Below, piece by piece: positions 7,995 through 16,399 of a stretch of DNA of 40,926 nt. Position 1 is the stretch's first letter. Every line of letters begins with the position of its first letter. Under the pieces are notes generated by a model. That model was given only the letters and a program-made list of their open reading frames with translations, was not told the DNA's origin and made no database searches. The DNA comes from JBBTIS01 sp038059855 (GTDB taxonomy: Bacteria > Elusimicrobiota > Elusimicrobia > JACQPE01): contig CAYHKQ010000009.1 in NCBI GenBank assembly GCA_964357255.1, positions 1 to 40,926 of the forward strand, given 5' to 3'. A program made the position numbers and the translations under genes.

Positions 7995-9247
7995 CGGTGG
8001 CGGCGAGCGTGTCTATTAATTGCCGCCGTCGCGACAACTGTCGCCTTTGCGCAAGCCGCCGGCTTGAGCTGGTTTTATCGCTGACGCCAACCCCGCCCGC
8101 GAATGCGTTTGTGCGCGATGCGCAAGACCAGGAAGCCTTCCCCTTGGATTTATTTTTTTGTCTTGATTGTCGGCACCTTCAACTCTTAGACATCGTGGAC
8201 CCCGTTTTTTTATTTAAAAATTATGTTTACGTTTCCGGCACTTCTCCTGTTTTCGTCAAGCATTTTCAGGAATATGCCGACGATCTTGTGCGGCGTTTTG
8301 AGCCGGCGACGGGCGATCTCATTGTTGATGTCGGCTCCAACGACGGCACGTTGCTAGGGTTTTTTAAAAAGTCCGGCCTGAGGGTTTTGGGCGTGGATCC
8401 GGCCAAAGATACCGCCCGGCGCGCGAGCGAGGCGGGAATTGAAACCATCCCGGAATTTTTTACGCCGGCCCTTGCTAAATCAATCCGCGACAAATACGGC
8501 GCGGCGTTCGCGCTGACGGCAAACAATGTGTTCGCTCATGCCGACGATCTCGAGGGCATGGTCGCCGGAGTTCGAGAGTTAATTAGTCCCGACGGAATAT
8601 TTGCCTTTGAGGTGTCTTATTTATTGGACGTTTACACGAAAACCCTTTTTGACACCATTTATCACGAACATTTGGCTTATCACAGCGTCAAGCCTCTGCG
8701 GTCTTTTTTGCAAGCCAACGGCATGCAAATGATCGAGGCCCTCAGGGTTGATTCTCACGGTGGATCGCTTCGATGTTTGGCTCAATGCGCGGGAGGGCCT
8801 CGGCGAGCGGGATCATCCGTCGAGGAGCTTATTCGCTTGGAGGAGAGCCTTGGCCTCGATCGGCCGGAGACATTCGCGCGTTTTACCGCAGACATCGAGA
8901 AGCGCAAAACCGAGTTGAGCGCGCTTCTTTCTGATTTTAAGGGCAAGGGCATGCGCATCGCAGGTTTTGGCGCGCCAGCCAAGGCGACCACCCTGATGTA
9001 TCATTTCGGGCTAGGGCCAGCCCTTATTGATTTTATCGTTGATGATAGCCCCTGGAAACAAGGCCTTCTCTCGCCCGGGCTTCATATCCCGATCCTTTCT
9101 TCTTCGGCCATTTACGAGCGCCGGCCCGACTGCCTTGTGATCATGGCGTGGAATTTTGCGGATTCCATCCGGGCCAAGCACAAGGCTTATGCCGAGTCCG
9201 GGGGCCGCTTCATCGTGCCCCTGCCCAATCCCGTTGTTTATGACTGA
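7991..9247 (+). CDS. SAM-dependent sugar C-methyltransferase
   Basis: This 418-residue protein has the three-part layout of NDP-sugar C-methyltransferases (TylC3/NovU/TcaB9 type). An N-terminal zinc site has C-x2-C (about 16-19) and C-x2-C (FFCLDC). A class I SAM domain has motif VDVGSNDGTLL (about 113-123). A conserved IYHEHLAYHS segment is followed by a C-terminal Rossmann-like domain with a GFGAPAKATT motif. The family transfers a methyl group to a carbon of a keto-deoxysugar such as a dTDP-sugar, giving branched-chain sugars for surface polysaccharide or natural products. The start is TTG at 7991, overlapping the cupin stop by 4 nt, with a GTG two codons on as the alternative. The 3' end overlaps the next ATG by 8 nt. 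Confidence 0.88.
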   Translation: MTVAASVSINCRRRDNCRLCASRRLELVLSLTPTPPANAFVRDAQDQEAFPLDLFFCLDCRHLQLLDIVDPVFLFKNYVYVSGTSPVFVKHFQEYADDLVRRFEPATGDLIVDVGSNDGTLLGFFKKSGLRVLGVDPAKDTARRASEAGIETIPEFFTPALAKSIRDKYGAAFALTANNVFAHADDLEGMVAGVRELISPDGIFAFEVSYLLDVYTKTLFDTIYHEHLAYHSVKPLRSFLQANGMQMIEALRVDSHGGSLRCLAQCAGGPRRAGSSVEELIRLEESLGLDRPETFARFTADIEKRKTELSALLSDFKGKGMRIAGFGAPAKATTLMYHFGLGPALIDFIVDDSPWKQGLLSPGLHIPILSSSAIYERRPDCLVIMAWNFADSIRAKHKAYAESGGRFIVPLPNPVVYD

Positions 9248-10307
9248 TTCTTTCGTCAATTCGGATATTGCCGAGATTGCCAATGCCATCGGCGATGACG
9301 CTCTCGAGCTTTCCGGCAAGGCGATTCTTTTGTGCGGCGGCCGTGGCTTTTTGGGTCGGTATTTCGTGGAAGTTTTTTCCTATCTTAACAAGCGTAAACT
9401 AAAAAAGCCGTGCCGGCTTATCGTGGTGGACAATCTTATTACGGCGGGGAAAGCGGGTTCCAGCCTAACGTCAACGCCGCATCAACGGTTTATTAAACAT
9501 GACATTATCAAGCCTTTGAAGTTGAACGATCGGGTTGATTTTGTAATTCAAGCGGCGGGAATCGCGAGCCCATATTATTATCGGGCCTACCCCTTAGAAA
9601 CGCTTGAGGTCTCAACGGCTGGAACCAAGAACATGCTTAATATTGCCCGCAACCACAGAGCCAAGTTTTTATTTTTTAGTTCGAGCGAAATTTACGGGGA
9701 TCCTGCGTCCGCCCATGTCCCTACCCCGGAAAGCTATCGCGGTTACGTAGCCTGCCAGGGCCCAAGGGCGTGTTACGATGAAAGCAAACGTCTGGGAGAA
9801 ACCCTGTGTTACATTTATCATCAAAAATTCGGCGTTAGCGTCAACGCGGTCCGCCCTTTTAATGTCTATGGGCCCGGAATGCAAGAAAGCGACTACCGAG
9901 TGTTGCCTAATTTTGCCAGCCGGATTAAGGCCGGGCGCCCGATTAAAATTTATGGTTCAGGAAAACAAACGCGGACATTTTGTTATGTCAGCGATGCGAT
10001 TGCGGGGTTTTTAAAAGTATTGATCAAGGGTGTTCCCGGGGAGGCCTATAATATCGGACACGCCAAACCCGAGCTTTCTATGTTAGGACTAGTCAGGCTT
10101 GCCGAGCGCGTTATAGGACGTTCTCTGAAATATGAAATCGTGGAATACCCTGACAGCTATCCGGCGGATGAACCCCTCCGGCGTTGTCCTGATTTAACCA
10201 AGGCCCGAACCCATCTAGGCTACGAGCCCAAAATAGACATTTCTGAAGGGTTGCGGCGTTTTTTTCGATGGGCCGGGAGCCATTATAGCGGCAACCCGTT
10301 GCCGTGA
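9240..10307 (+). CDS. NAD-dependent epimerase/dehydratase (extended SDR), UDP-xylose-synthase-like
   Basis: A 355-residue extended short-chain dehydrogenase. The NAD-binding motif is GGRGFLG (about 32-38), followed by LDNL-like VVDNLIT, a SSSEIYGDP segment typical of UDP-glucuronate decarboxylases and dTDP-glucose 4,6-dehydratases, the YDESK catalytic Tyr-x3-Lys, and VRPFNVYGPGM. It should interconvert or dehydrate an NDP-sugar in the same pathway as its neighbours. I start it at the ATG at 9240, which overlaps the previous stop by 8 nt; the open frame continues upstream through non-conserved sequence. It overlaps the oxidoreductase gene by 4 nt. Confidence 0.85.
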   Translation: MTDSFVNSDIAEIANAIGDDALELSGKAILLCGGRGFLGRYFVEVFSYLNKRKLKKPCRLIVVDNLITAGKAGSSLTSTPHQRFIKHDIIKPLKLNDRVDFVIQAAGIASPYYYRAYPLETLEVSTAGTKNMLNIARNHRAKFLFFSSSEIYGDPASAHVPTPESYRGYVACQGPRACYDESKRLGETLCYIYHQKFGVSVNAVRPFNVYGPGMQESDYRVLPNFASRIKAGRPIKIYGSGKQTRTFCYVSDAIAGFLKVLIKGVPGEAYNIGHAKPELSMLGLVRLAERVIGRSLKYEIVEYPDSYPADEPLRRCPDLTKARTHLGYEPKIDISEGLRRFFRWAGSHYSGNPLP

Positions 10308-11269
10308 GCGGCGCGAGGGTGCGATTGGGTCTTATCGGGGCGGGCCGATGGGGCCGCGCCTATATCAAATCAATCGCCTTAATGCCTGACGCCGTTTTGG
10401 CGCGAGTGTCTAGCCGCAACCCTCAAACTTCCGCCTTGGTCGGTCCTAGTTGCAAGGTAACCGACAATTGGCAGGCCCTGCTTCGTTCCGGCGATCTGGA
10501 CGGGGTTATTGTCGCGACTCCACCCGGGCTTCATGGCCGCATGACGATCGAGGCCATTGAAAATAATATCCCAGTTCTGGTTGAAAAACCGCTGACATTA
10601 AATCTTGCCGAGGCAAGAGATGTTTTGAAAATGGCCGTAAGCCGTCAGGCTCTGGTCCTGACGGAGCACACGTATCTTTTTCATCCGGCTTATCAAATTT
10701 TAAAAGAACGCCGGCAAGATTTTGGAAGGCTTAAAAAAATAAAGACGGTGAGCGGCAATTACGGCCCTTTCCGTAAAGATGCGCCGCCCCTTTGGGATTG
10801 GGCGTCACACGACATTGCCGTTTGCCTTGATTTTACGGGGACAAGGCCGCTCGCCATTAGGGCCGAATGTCAGGACAGTCAACCGACCTTCGAAGGGCCG
10901 GGTCAAAATTTCCGGTTGGATATTGAATTCCCGGAAGGCATTCTGGCTGATATTCACATTGGCAATCTCATGAAATTAAAACAACGCCGCTTCGAATTTA
11001 TTTTTGATAGCCAAGCCGCAGTAATAGATGATTTGAGCGCATCCAAGCTGACACTGAATGATTGGAATGACGGGCATTTAAAATTTCGTTCAGCCCTGGA
11101 AGTGGGGAGGACGCCCCCTTTGACCAAGGCCATTGAGTCTTTTATCCAAGCCATCCGATCTGGTTCAAGGGATTTGTTCAGCCTTAAAATGGGCGTTGAC
11201 GTGGTGGCTGTTCTCGATGCTTGCGACTCCTGTCTTAGCCGGCCGGGGCGCGAGTGGTTGCCTTTCTGA
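10304..11269 (+). CDS. Gfo/Idh/MocA-family oxidoreductase
   Basis: A 321-residue NAD(P)-dependent oxidoreductase. The N-terminal Rossmann fold begins GLIGAGRWG (9-17), and the family EKPL motif (VLVEKPLTL, about 95-103) carries the conserved lysine. The C-terminal alpha/beta domain includes WDWASHD, where a His is commonly catalytic. Members act on sugars, inositols or NDP-sugar acids. As the last gene of the four-gene operon it probably reduces or oxidises the sugar intermediate. The start is GTG at 10304, overlapping the SDR stop by 4 nt. It is followed 8 nt later by the convergent 3' end of the opposite-strand gene. Confidence 0.85.
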   Translation: MSGARVRLGLIGAGRWGRAYIKSIALMPDAVLARVSSRNPQTSALVGPSCKVTDNWQALLRSGDLDGVIVATPPGLHGRMTIEAIENNIPVLVEKPLTLNLAEARDVLKMAVSRQALVLTEHTYLFHPAYQILKERRQDFGRLKKIKTVSGNYGPFRKDAPPLWDWASHDIAVCLDFTGTRPLAIRAECQDSQPTFEGPGQNFRLDIEFPEGILADIHIGNLMKLKQRRFEFIFDSQAAVIDDLSASKLTLNDWNDGHLKFRSALEVGRTPPLTKAIESFIQAIRSGSRDLFSLKMGVDVVAVLDACDSCLSRPGREWLPF

Positions 11270-11277
11270 ATGGACTC

Positions 11278-12012
11278 TTAGGATTCCGGGGCTTTAACCA
11301 CGATGTTGCGCCGGGGACAGACAATATAAATGCCTTGGAGTTTCTCAAATGTCATTGCGCGGAAGCGTTTTTCCATTAAGGCGGCAATGCGACGGGGCGT
11401 GACCATGTACCAATCCAGAAGCAGGATCAGGCCGGGCGTCTGGCATTTGTTAATTTTTCCACGGATCACGTCGAGAGCCAACTGAATCAGGGCTTCGTGG
11501 TCGCCGCCTCCGACCGCCAAGCCGAACCTGGCGAATTCTTCCTCAGCCCGGGGATCGTACTTCGTCACCTGAAAATTAATCGTCCGGCCAGTCTTTTTGT
11601 GGAGCGAGCGCACATCAATGTCGTCATCCTCGCGTTCGTTTCTAGCCACCTCCCAGGCGCCGGTGCTTTCTCCTAGGTTGCGCAGGAAACGCCAGGCGCA
11701 AACCGCCTCGTTGCTTCTTTTGTCCTTGGGTTTTGTTCTGGACGGCTTTCGCCATAGAACGCGCTTTTTTTTCTGGTAAGACTTCAGGCGAAATTTGAAC
11801 CATTTTCTGAATCCGGCCTTAAGCGCATAGCCAATCTTCTGAATGTTCTCAGGAATTTCACAAGGAGAATTCCCGGCCAGACGCTCGCTTAAAAAACTGA
11901 CAATATCCCTGCATTCTTCGGCAAGGCTCTCCTGTCCTTCCTTAAGCGCTAAATCCCGCCCTTTTTTTACCTCCGTCAGCTCGTTTTTAAGAAAAACGCG
12001 AGGCCAGCCCAT
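11278..12012 (-). CDS. Uncharacterised protein, possible PD-(D/E)xK-type nuclease
   Basis: I do not recognise this 244-residue family. The N-terminal third is rich in charged residues and helical in character. The middle is strongly basic (KSYQKKKRVLWRKPSRTK), which suits nucleic-acid contact. Residues about 130-165 show DDDIDVR, a hydrophobic strand and INFQVTKYD; a D...QxK arrangement is seen in some restriction-endonuclease-like folds, where Gln replaces Glu. The C-terminal half has strand-helix patterns such as GLILLLDWYMV and LQGIYIVCP. The gene lies 9 nt behind the RmlD-like gene on the same strand, so they are probably co-transcribed. The nuclease idea is inference only. Confidence 0.5.
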   Translation of the reverse strand: MGWPRVFLKNELTEVKKGRDLALKEGQESLAEECRDIVSFLSERLAGNSPCEIPENIQKIGYALKAGFRKWFKFRLKSYQKKKRVLWRKPSRTKPKDKRSNEAVCAWRFLRNLGESTGAWEVARNEREDDDIDVRSLHKKTGRTINFQVTKYDPRAEEEFARFGLAVGGGDHEALIQLALDVIRGKINKCQTPGLILLLDWYMVTPRRIAALMEKRFRAMTFEKLQGIYIVCPRRNIVVKAPES

Positions 12013-12021
12013 GCCTTTCGA

Positions 12022-12918
12022 TCAACAGAAGCGTTCTTTTAAGAACAGCTTGATCCCTTCCTGCCAACTCGGGAGAGAACTATTGAAATCAGCTTCCCAA
12101 AGCTTAGCGGAGAGCTCGCATCGGCTCGCGCGGGCGGCAGGGAGATTGAGCGTTAGCGCTGAAATCGGGTGGGCCAGATGAGAGGGCCTTTTCATGAGGC
12201 CCAAAAGATATTCGGCAATTTCAAAATAGGATGGAACGCCTGGGCTGACCACATGGTAAATGCCATAGGTCTTTTTTTCAATCAATTGGACCAGGGCTTG
12301 AGCGAGATAAGAGGCATGGGTCAAATGGGCCCGCCAATCCTTGGCGACATCAAAGGGATCGTCCGCCTTAAAGGCCGTAAAAAGCTTGTGAACGATACTG
12401 CGCGTATCGTTTGGCCCGCCGAAGATTTTCCCGGTCCGAACGATGTAGTAACGCCGTAAATGGGAACGAATATAGTTCTCAGCCAAAATTTTGGTTTGAC
12501 CGTAAATGTTGGCGGGCTTGGTCTTGTCGTATTCGCCGTGAGCCAACTCGGGATGGGCGCCGTAGAACGTTTGATCCGTAGAAAGAAATAGAAGTTCCGC
12601 GTCAAATCGGTCGCAGGCCAGGGCCACGTTTCTGGCGCCGAGAAAATTTGCGCGAAAGGCCTCCTCCGGATTGGTTTGGCATGGGTCGGGCAGGCTCATT
12701 GCGGCCAGATGGACGACGACGTCAGGATTGAGTTTGGTGATGGCCGAATAGGTCGCCTCCCGATCCGTCAGATCAATGGCCCGCCAGAGTTTTTTGAAAC
12801 GCTCCCCTGGCTCATGGCGCGAGGTCAATGTCAGCTCCAAGTCAGGCCGACGCTCCATCAGCCAGGGGGTCGTTGCTGAGCCCAGGAGCCCGGTCGCGCC
12901 GGTCAAAAGAATTTTCAT
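12022..12918 (-). CDS. dTDP-4-dehydrorhamnose reductase-like SDR (RmlD family)
   Basis: This 298-residue extended SDR starts with the nucleotide-binding motif LLTGATGLLG (4-13). It contains VVVHLAAMSLPD, FLSTDQTFYG and the YGQTK catalytic Tyr-x3-Lys pair, in the order of the RmlD substrate-binding family. RmlD reduces the 4-keto group of dTDP-sugars at the end of dTDP-rhamnose synthesis. The motif FLSTDQ corresponds to the usual YISTDYVF. Other rml genes are absent from the window, so rhamnose itself is not established; it may serve the sugar operon on the other strand. Its start is 23 nt from the divergent RNase HII gene, so the promoters must overlap. Confidence 0.8.
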   Translation of the reverse strand: MKILLTGATGLLGSATTPWLMERRPDLELTLTSRHEPGERFKKLWRAIDLTDREATYSAITKLNPDVVVHLAAMSLPDPCQTNPEEAFRANFLGARNVALACDRFDAELLFLSTDQTFYGAHPELAHGEYDKTKPANIYGQTKILAENYIRSHLRRYYIVRTGKIFGGPNDTRSIVHKLFTAFKADDPFDVAKDWRAHLTHASYLAQALVQLIEKKTYGIYHVVSPGVPSYFEIAEYLLGLMKRPSHLAHPISALTLNLPAARASRCELSAKLWEADFNSSLPSWQEGIKLFLKERFC

Positions 12919-12941
12919 GTCCTTCCAAATGTTAGAAAATC

Positions 12942-13616
12942 ATGACCATGGATGCCGGGACAAATATTTTGGGCATTGACGAGGCCGGAAGGGGTCCGCT
13001 CATTGGACCCTTGGTGATGTGCGGCTTTTATGTCGGCGGGCTCCAGGAACGTAAGCGGCTTGAGAAGCTTCCATTAAATGATTCAAAAGCTTTGAGCGCC
13101 AAAAAGCGCGAGGCATTGGCCGCGGAACTTATCCATTTTGAGCATGAGCTTGTGGTGATCCAGCCGGAGGAACTCGACCGCAACAACATCAATGAGCTTG
13201 AAATTCGGGCCGTGGCACGGCTGATCAAGAGGTTTAACCCACGCGTGGCCATTGTGGACGCTATGGTTCCGCCGGGGGGAATTCCAAAACTGTTGTGCCA
13301 TCTGCGTTATCTTATCGGCTGGAAAAAAAGCCGGGAGTCTCCCCATCTGATTCTCGAAAACAAAGCGGACGCTATTTATGCCGTGTGCATGGCGGCTTCC
13401 ATTTTGGCCAAGGTGGCTCGCGACCGCGAGGCGGAGCGGCTCCGGGTCCAGTTTGGAGATTTCGGCAGCGGGTATCCTTCGGATCCAAAGACGCGGAATT
13501 TTGTGACCGCATTACGAGGCTCGTTCGGAAACTTTTCCCCGCACCTTCGTCATAAATGGGCGACGCTTAAAAAATTAGCCCCCTGTGAGCAGTCGCCCGT
13601 CGCCCTCTTGCCGTGA
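12942..13616 (+). CDS. rnhB: Ribonuclease HII, archaeal-type sequence
   Basis: This 224-residue enzyme cleaves RNA in RNA-DNA hybrids, removing ribonucleotides from DNA. The N-terminal signature GIDEAGRGPLIGPLV (about 11-25) supplies the catalytic Asp-Glu pair. Further motifs are NDSKALSAKKR, AIVDAMVPPG with the third acidic residue, ENKADAIYAVCMAASILAKV (fourth Asp), and GSGYPSDPKT. The GPLIGPLV and GSGYPSDPKT forms are those of archaeal and eukaryotic-like RNase HII; typical bacterial RnhB has GPLAGPV and a different glycine loop. A second ATG at 12948 is equally possible. It is divergent from the RmlD-like gene. Confidence 0.92.
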   Translation: MTMDAGTNILGIDEAGRGPLIGPLVMCGFYVGGLQERKRLEKLPLNDSKALSAKKREALAAELIHFEHELVVIQPEELDRNNINELEIRAVARLIKRFNPRVAIVDAMVPPGGIPKLLCHLRYLIGWKKSRESPHLILENKADAIYAVCMAASILAKVARDREAERLRVQFGDFGSGYPSDPKTRNFVTALRGSFGNFSPHLRHKWATLKKLAPCEQSPVALLP

Positions 13617-13653
13617 TTTTACCGCCTCTTTGTCGGCCTGATGAGACGGTGGA

Positions 13654-14178
13654 ATGATCCGAAGTTTCAAGGGAAAGGTTCCTAAAATTCATCCCCAGGC
13701 TTTTGTCCACCCGGCGGCCGAGGTGATCGGCGCCGTGGAGATCAGCGCCTGGGCCTCGGTGTGGCCGGGATGCGTTTTAAGAGGGGATGCGGACAAAATC
13801 GTTATCGGCGAACGGACGAATATCCAGGACGGGACGATTATTCATTGCGACCCCGGCGTTCCCACAATCCTAGGCCGGAATATAACCGTGGGACACCGCG
13901 CTCTGCTTCATGGAGCCGTGATTGCGGATAACGTTTTAATTGGCATGGGTTCGATTGTGATGGCGGCTAAGATCGGTCCCTGGTCTTTAATCGGGGCTGG
14001 AGCCTTAATATTAGACGGCATAAAAATTCCGGCCAGAAGCGTGGTATTAGGCGCTCCAGCCAGGGTGGAGCGGCTGGTTGGAGCCAAGGAAATTGTGATG
14101 ATCCGGCGTGGAGCCGCCCATTATATTGAACGTCAAAAAGTTCACAGGCGCGCGAGCCTTGTCGTCAAAACAGGCTAG
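13654..14178 (+). CDS. Gamma-carbonic-anhydrase-family hexapeptide protein
   Basis: A 174-residue left-handed beta-helix protein with hexapeptide repeats. The metal-binding histidines are in place: TIIHCDPG and GHRALLHGA supply the three His expected for the Cam/CaiE/PaaY group. The conserved Arg-Asp of LRGDAD and the Gln of NIQDG are also present. It lacks the acidic loop of classical Cam, so carbonic anhydrase activity is not assured and an acyltransferase-like role is possible. A GGTGG just before the ATG may be its ribosome-binding site. The 3' end overlaps the next gene. Confidence 0.85.
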   Translation: MIRSFKGKVPKIHPQAFVHPAAEVIGAVEISAWASVWPGCVLRGDADKIVIGERTNIQDGTIIHCDPGVPTILGRNITVGHRALLHGAVIADNVLIGMGSIVMAAKIGPWSLIGAGALILDGIKIPARSVVLGAPARVERLVGAKEIVMIRRGAAHYIERQKVHRRASLVVKTG

Positions 14179-14899
14179 TCCCGATTGGGTTTACCGTCGT
14201 CTTTTGGCGACTTTTGGGCCTCAGGGGTGGTGGCCGGTTTGCGAGGGGGCGAAAGGAAAAAATTTTAGGCCCCGATATAATCCTGGTCAAGCCCCTCGAT
14301 TAAAACCGGAGCAGGCTTTTGAGATTGCGGTAGGCGCAATCTTGACCCAGAACACAGCCTGGACCAATGTGGAAAAGGCTCTGATTCAACTCCATCAAAA
14401 AGACCTGCTCAGTCCGCGCCGTCTAATTTTGATTTCGAGAGAACGCCTCAAACGCGCCATCCGGCCAAGCGGCTACTTCTCCCAGAAAGCCAAAAAATTG
14501 AAAATTCTGGCTCGTTTTGCCCGTGACGAGGCTGGATGCGATTTGTTAAGCCTTAAGAATCAGCCGAGCGATTCCTTGCGACGGCGCCTTCTCGAACTTT
14601 GGGGCGTGGGACCGGAAACAGCCGATTCGATTCTTCTGTATGCGCTGGGCAAGCCCGTCTTTGTGGTGGACGCGTACACGCGGCGCATTGGCGAACGGCT
14701 GGGCTGGCCATTGGGCAACAAGTCTTATGATGAGATTCGTTGGTTTTTTGAGCAAAATTTAACCCCCGAACCTTTGCTATATCAGGAGTTTCACGCTCTA
14801 TTTATTAAACTGGCCAAAGAAAATTGCGCGAAGCTCCGCCCTTTATGTCAAAACTGTCCACTATGGCGTCGCTGTGCTTTTGGGCGGGAACGCTCTTAG
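14159..14899 (+). CDS. Endonuclease III-related DNA glycosylase (HhH-GPD, Fe-S)
   Basis: This protein is 246 residues from the TTG at 14159; an ATG at 14108 would overlap the previous gene by 71 nt. The helix-hairpin-helix reads LLELWGVGPETADSILLYA and the catalytic Asp is in VFVVDAYTRR. A C-terminal C-x6-C-x2-C-x5-C set (CAKLRPLCQNCPLWRRC) should bind a [4Fe-4S] cluster. At the position of the lyase lysine of E. coli Nth (LPGVGRKTA) this protein has Glu, so it is probably a monofunctional glycosylase, like the MagIII 3-methyladenine glycosylases, rather than a bifunctional AP lyase. The last 39 nt overlap the convergent ceramidase-like gene. Confidence 0.85.
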   Translation: MSSKQASPDWVYRRLLATFGPQGWWPVCEGAKGKNFRPRYNPGQAPRLKPEQAFEIAVGAILTQNTAWTNVEKALIQLHQKDLLSPRRLILISRERLKRAIRPSGYFSQKAKKLKILARFARDEAGCDLLSLKNQPSDSLRRRLLELWGVGPETADSILLYALGKPVFVVDAYTRRIGERLGWPLGNKSYDEIRWFFEQNLTPEPLLYQEFHALFIKLAKENCAKLRPLCQNCPLWRRCAFGRERS

Positions 14900-16399
14900 T
14901 AGTAAATCCTTCAGCGATCTGTCCAAGAGCGAACTCGCCTCGCGTCCCAAAGAATTGGTCTCTTCATAATGATGCCCTTTGGGCCGTGGATGAAGAACGG
15001 GGCTTCGCCGGTTGATCTTAAAATCATACTCCGGCACGATATAACCCAATTCATCATTGGCCAAGCCGATCACCATGCGCATATTTCCGCTCATCAGGTC
15101 TTTGAGGTAAGGCCCTTGCGGCGCGCGGGAAACATCCGCAGGCGCGAGGTTGTCCGGAGTCATCAGCGGATGGTGAAACCGAAACTCACCGTCATATCCG
15201 CCCGTCACCAATTCCGGAAAAATTTCCCCGGGAACCGCAAGAATGCTTGCTTGCCCTAGACCCAGGTCAAGCACGGCGATTTCCGTCTCAAGCCACGGCC
15301 GTGAGCCGCCGAAAACGCGCCCGATCCAAGCCGGGATCAGCTTTGCCAGGACCGGCCAATTAAACCAGAACGGCGTTGGCCATGTCAGGCCCTCTTGATC
15401 CATCAGGGCCCTCCCATGAACAATGTTGCTCAATTGAGCCAGATACAAGGGATTGTCAATAGGAAGACGCAGAGAGCCGCTTGAGATTTGAATTCCCGGC
15501 ACGCTGACGGTTTGGGCGCGCGAAATTGCCAGGGTTGCCCGCCGGCCGAGTTCAGCGCCAATGCGCGAGGCCTCTTCAAAAGAGTCTTCCCGCGAGTCCG
15601 GGGACATCAGGCCTCCTATGGCTCCGGCAAAAAATACAGAGGTCCCTCCGGTGGCGCTATCGAGATAGCCGGTAAGGGCGGCGGCGAAGTCCGGGGTCGC
15701 CTCGGTGTTGGATGGCCCTAAAACTTCCGGATGGCAGGACCATTCGACAATGCTCGCTAAAATTTTTTTGGAGCGCGGCCGGCGCAGGGCAAGGACGTTC
15801 ATTTCATTGTCAATAACAATCGGGTCCCTTAAATCCCGAACTAATCCAGCCGCTGGCGCTGTTGTTTTAGCGATAACGAGTTCCACGGGTTCGAGCCGGC
15901 CAAGAATTTCACGGATCAAGGCTTGGGTTTTGATGATGACGCTGTCTATGTAAATCGGATCAACCCCGCTTGCGCCCAGCGACGGCCCCCAAAGACCCAA
16001 AGTATCCGGACCGGAATGCGTATGAACGGAAGCAATAAGAATGTACACCTCGGGAAAACCTTGTCGGATTTTTTCAACATAAGGGCGTGGAAGTCCAATC
16101 AAATCAAGAGAGGCTAAAACAATGGTTTGCCGAGCGTCGCCTAAAGCAACGGCGCGGGCGTAGAACGGATCATGTATAGCCGTTGCCTTGCGGCCCTTGT
16201 ACCCGAATCCGGCAAGATACACGGGTCGGGCTAAATCAGGCGTAATCTCGGTCTTGCCCGCGGCGCCGAGCCACCCAGTGGAACGGGAGGTAGCCGCTCT
16301 CAACGCTCGCGACATTCGGGGCGGCGCAGGCGCCGCCGCGGAAAGCGCAAGCCGAAAAGTAAGCGAAAGAGAAAAAAGAACCAGAAGCTTTCGTTTCAC
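14861..16399 (-). CDS. Secreted neutral/alkaline ceramidase-like hydrolase
   Basis: This 512-residue protein has a signal peptide (Lys-Arg-Lys, then a hydrophobic run to about residue 22). The body matches the N-terminal domain of neutral/alkaline non-lysosomal ceramidase: GKTEITPDLARPVYLAGFG, then ASVHTHSGPD with the HxH zinc ligands, WSCHPEVLGP with a further His, and GAIGGLMSPD. Classical ceramidases split ceramide into sphingosine and fatty acid; bacterial relatives without the C-terminal domain have unproven substrates, and this one is shorter (about 512 against 650-700). The start is a GTG overlapping the stop of the upstream gene by 4 nt, so translation is coupled. The 3' end runs 39 nt into the convergent glycosylase gene. 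Confidence 0.82.
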   Translation of the reverse strand: MKRKLLVLFSLSLTFRLALSAAAPAPPRMSRALRAATSRSTGWLGAAGKTEITPDLARPVYLAGFGYKGRKATAIHDPFYARAVALGDARQTIVLASLDLIGLPRPYVEKIRQGFPEVYILIASVHTHSGPDTLGLWGPSLGASGVDPIYIDSVIIKTQALIREILGRLEPVELVIAKTTAPAAGLVRDLRDPIVIDNEMNVLALRRPRSKKILASIVEWSCHPEVLGPSNTEATPDFAAALTGYLDSATGGTSVFFAGAIGGLMSPDSREDSFEEASRIGAELGRRATLAISRAQTVSVPGIQISSGSLRLPIDNPLYLAQLSNIVHGRALMDQEGLTWPTPFWFNWPVLAKLIPAWIGRVFGGSRPWLETEIAVLDLGLGQASILAVPGEIFPELVTGGYDGEFRFHHPLMTPDNLAPADVSRAPQGPYLKDLMSGNMRMVIGLANDELGYIVPEYDFKINRRSPVLHPRPKGHHYEETNSLGREASSLLDRSLKDLLLRAFPPKSTATP

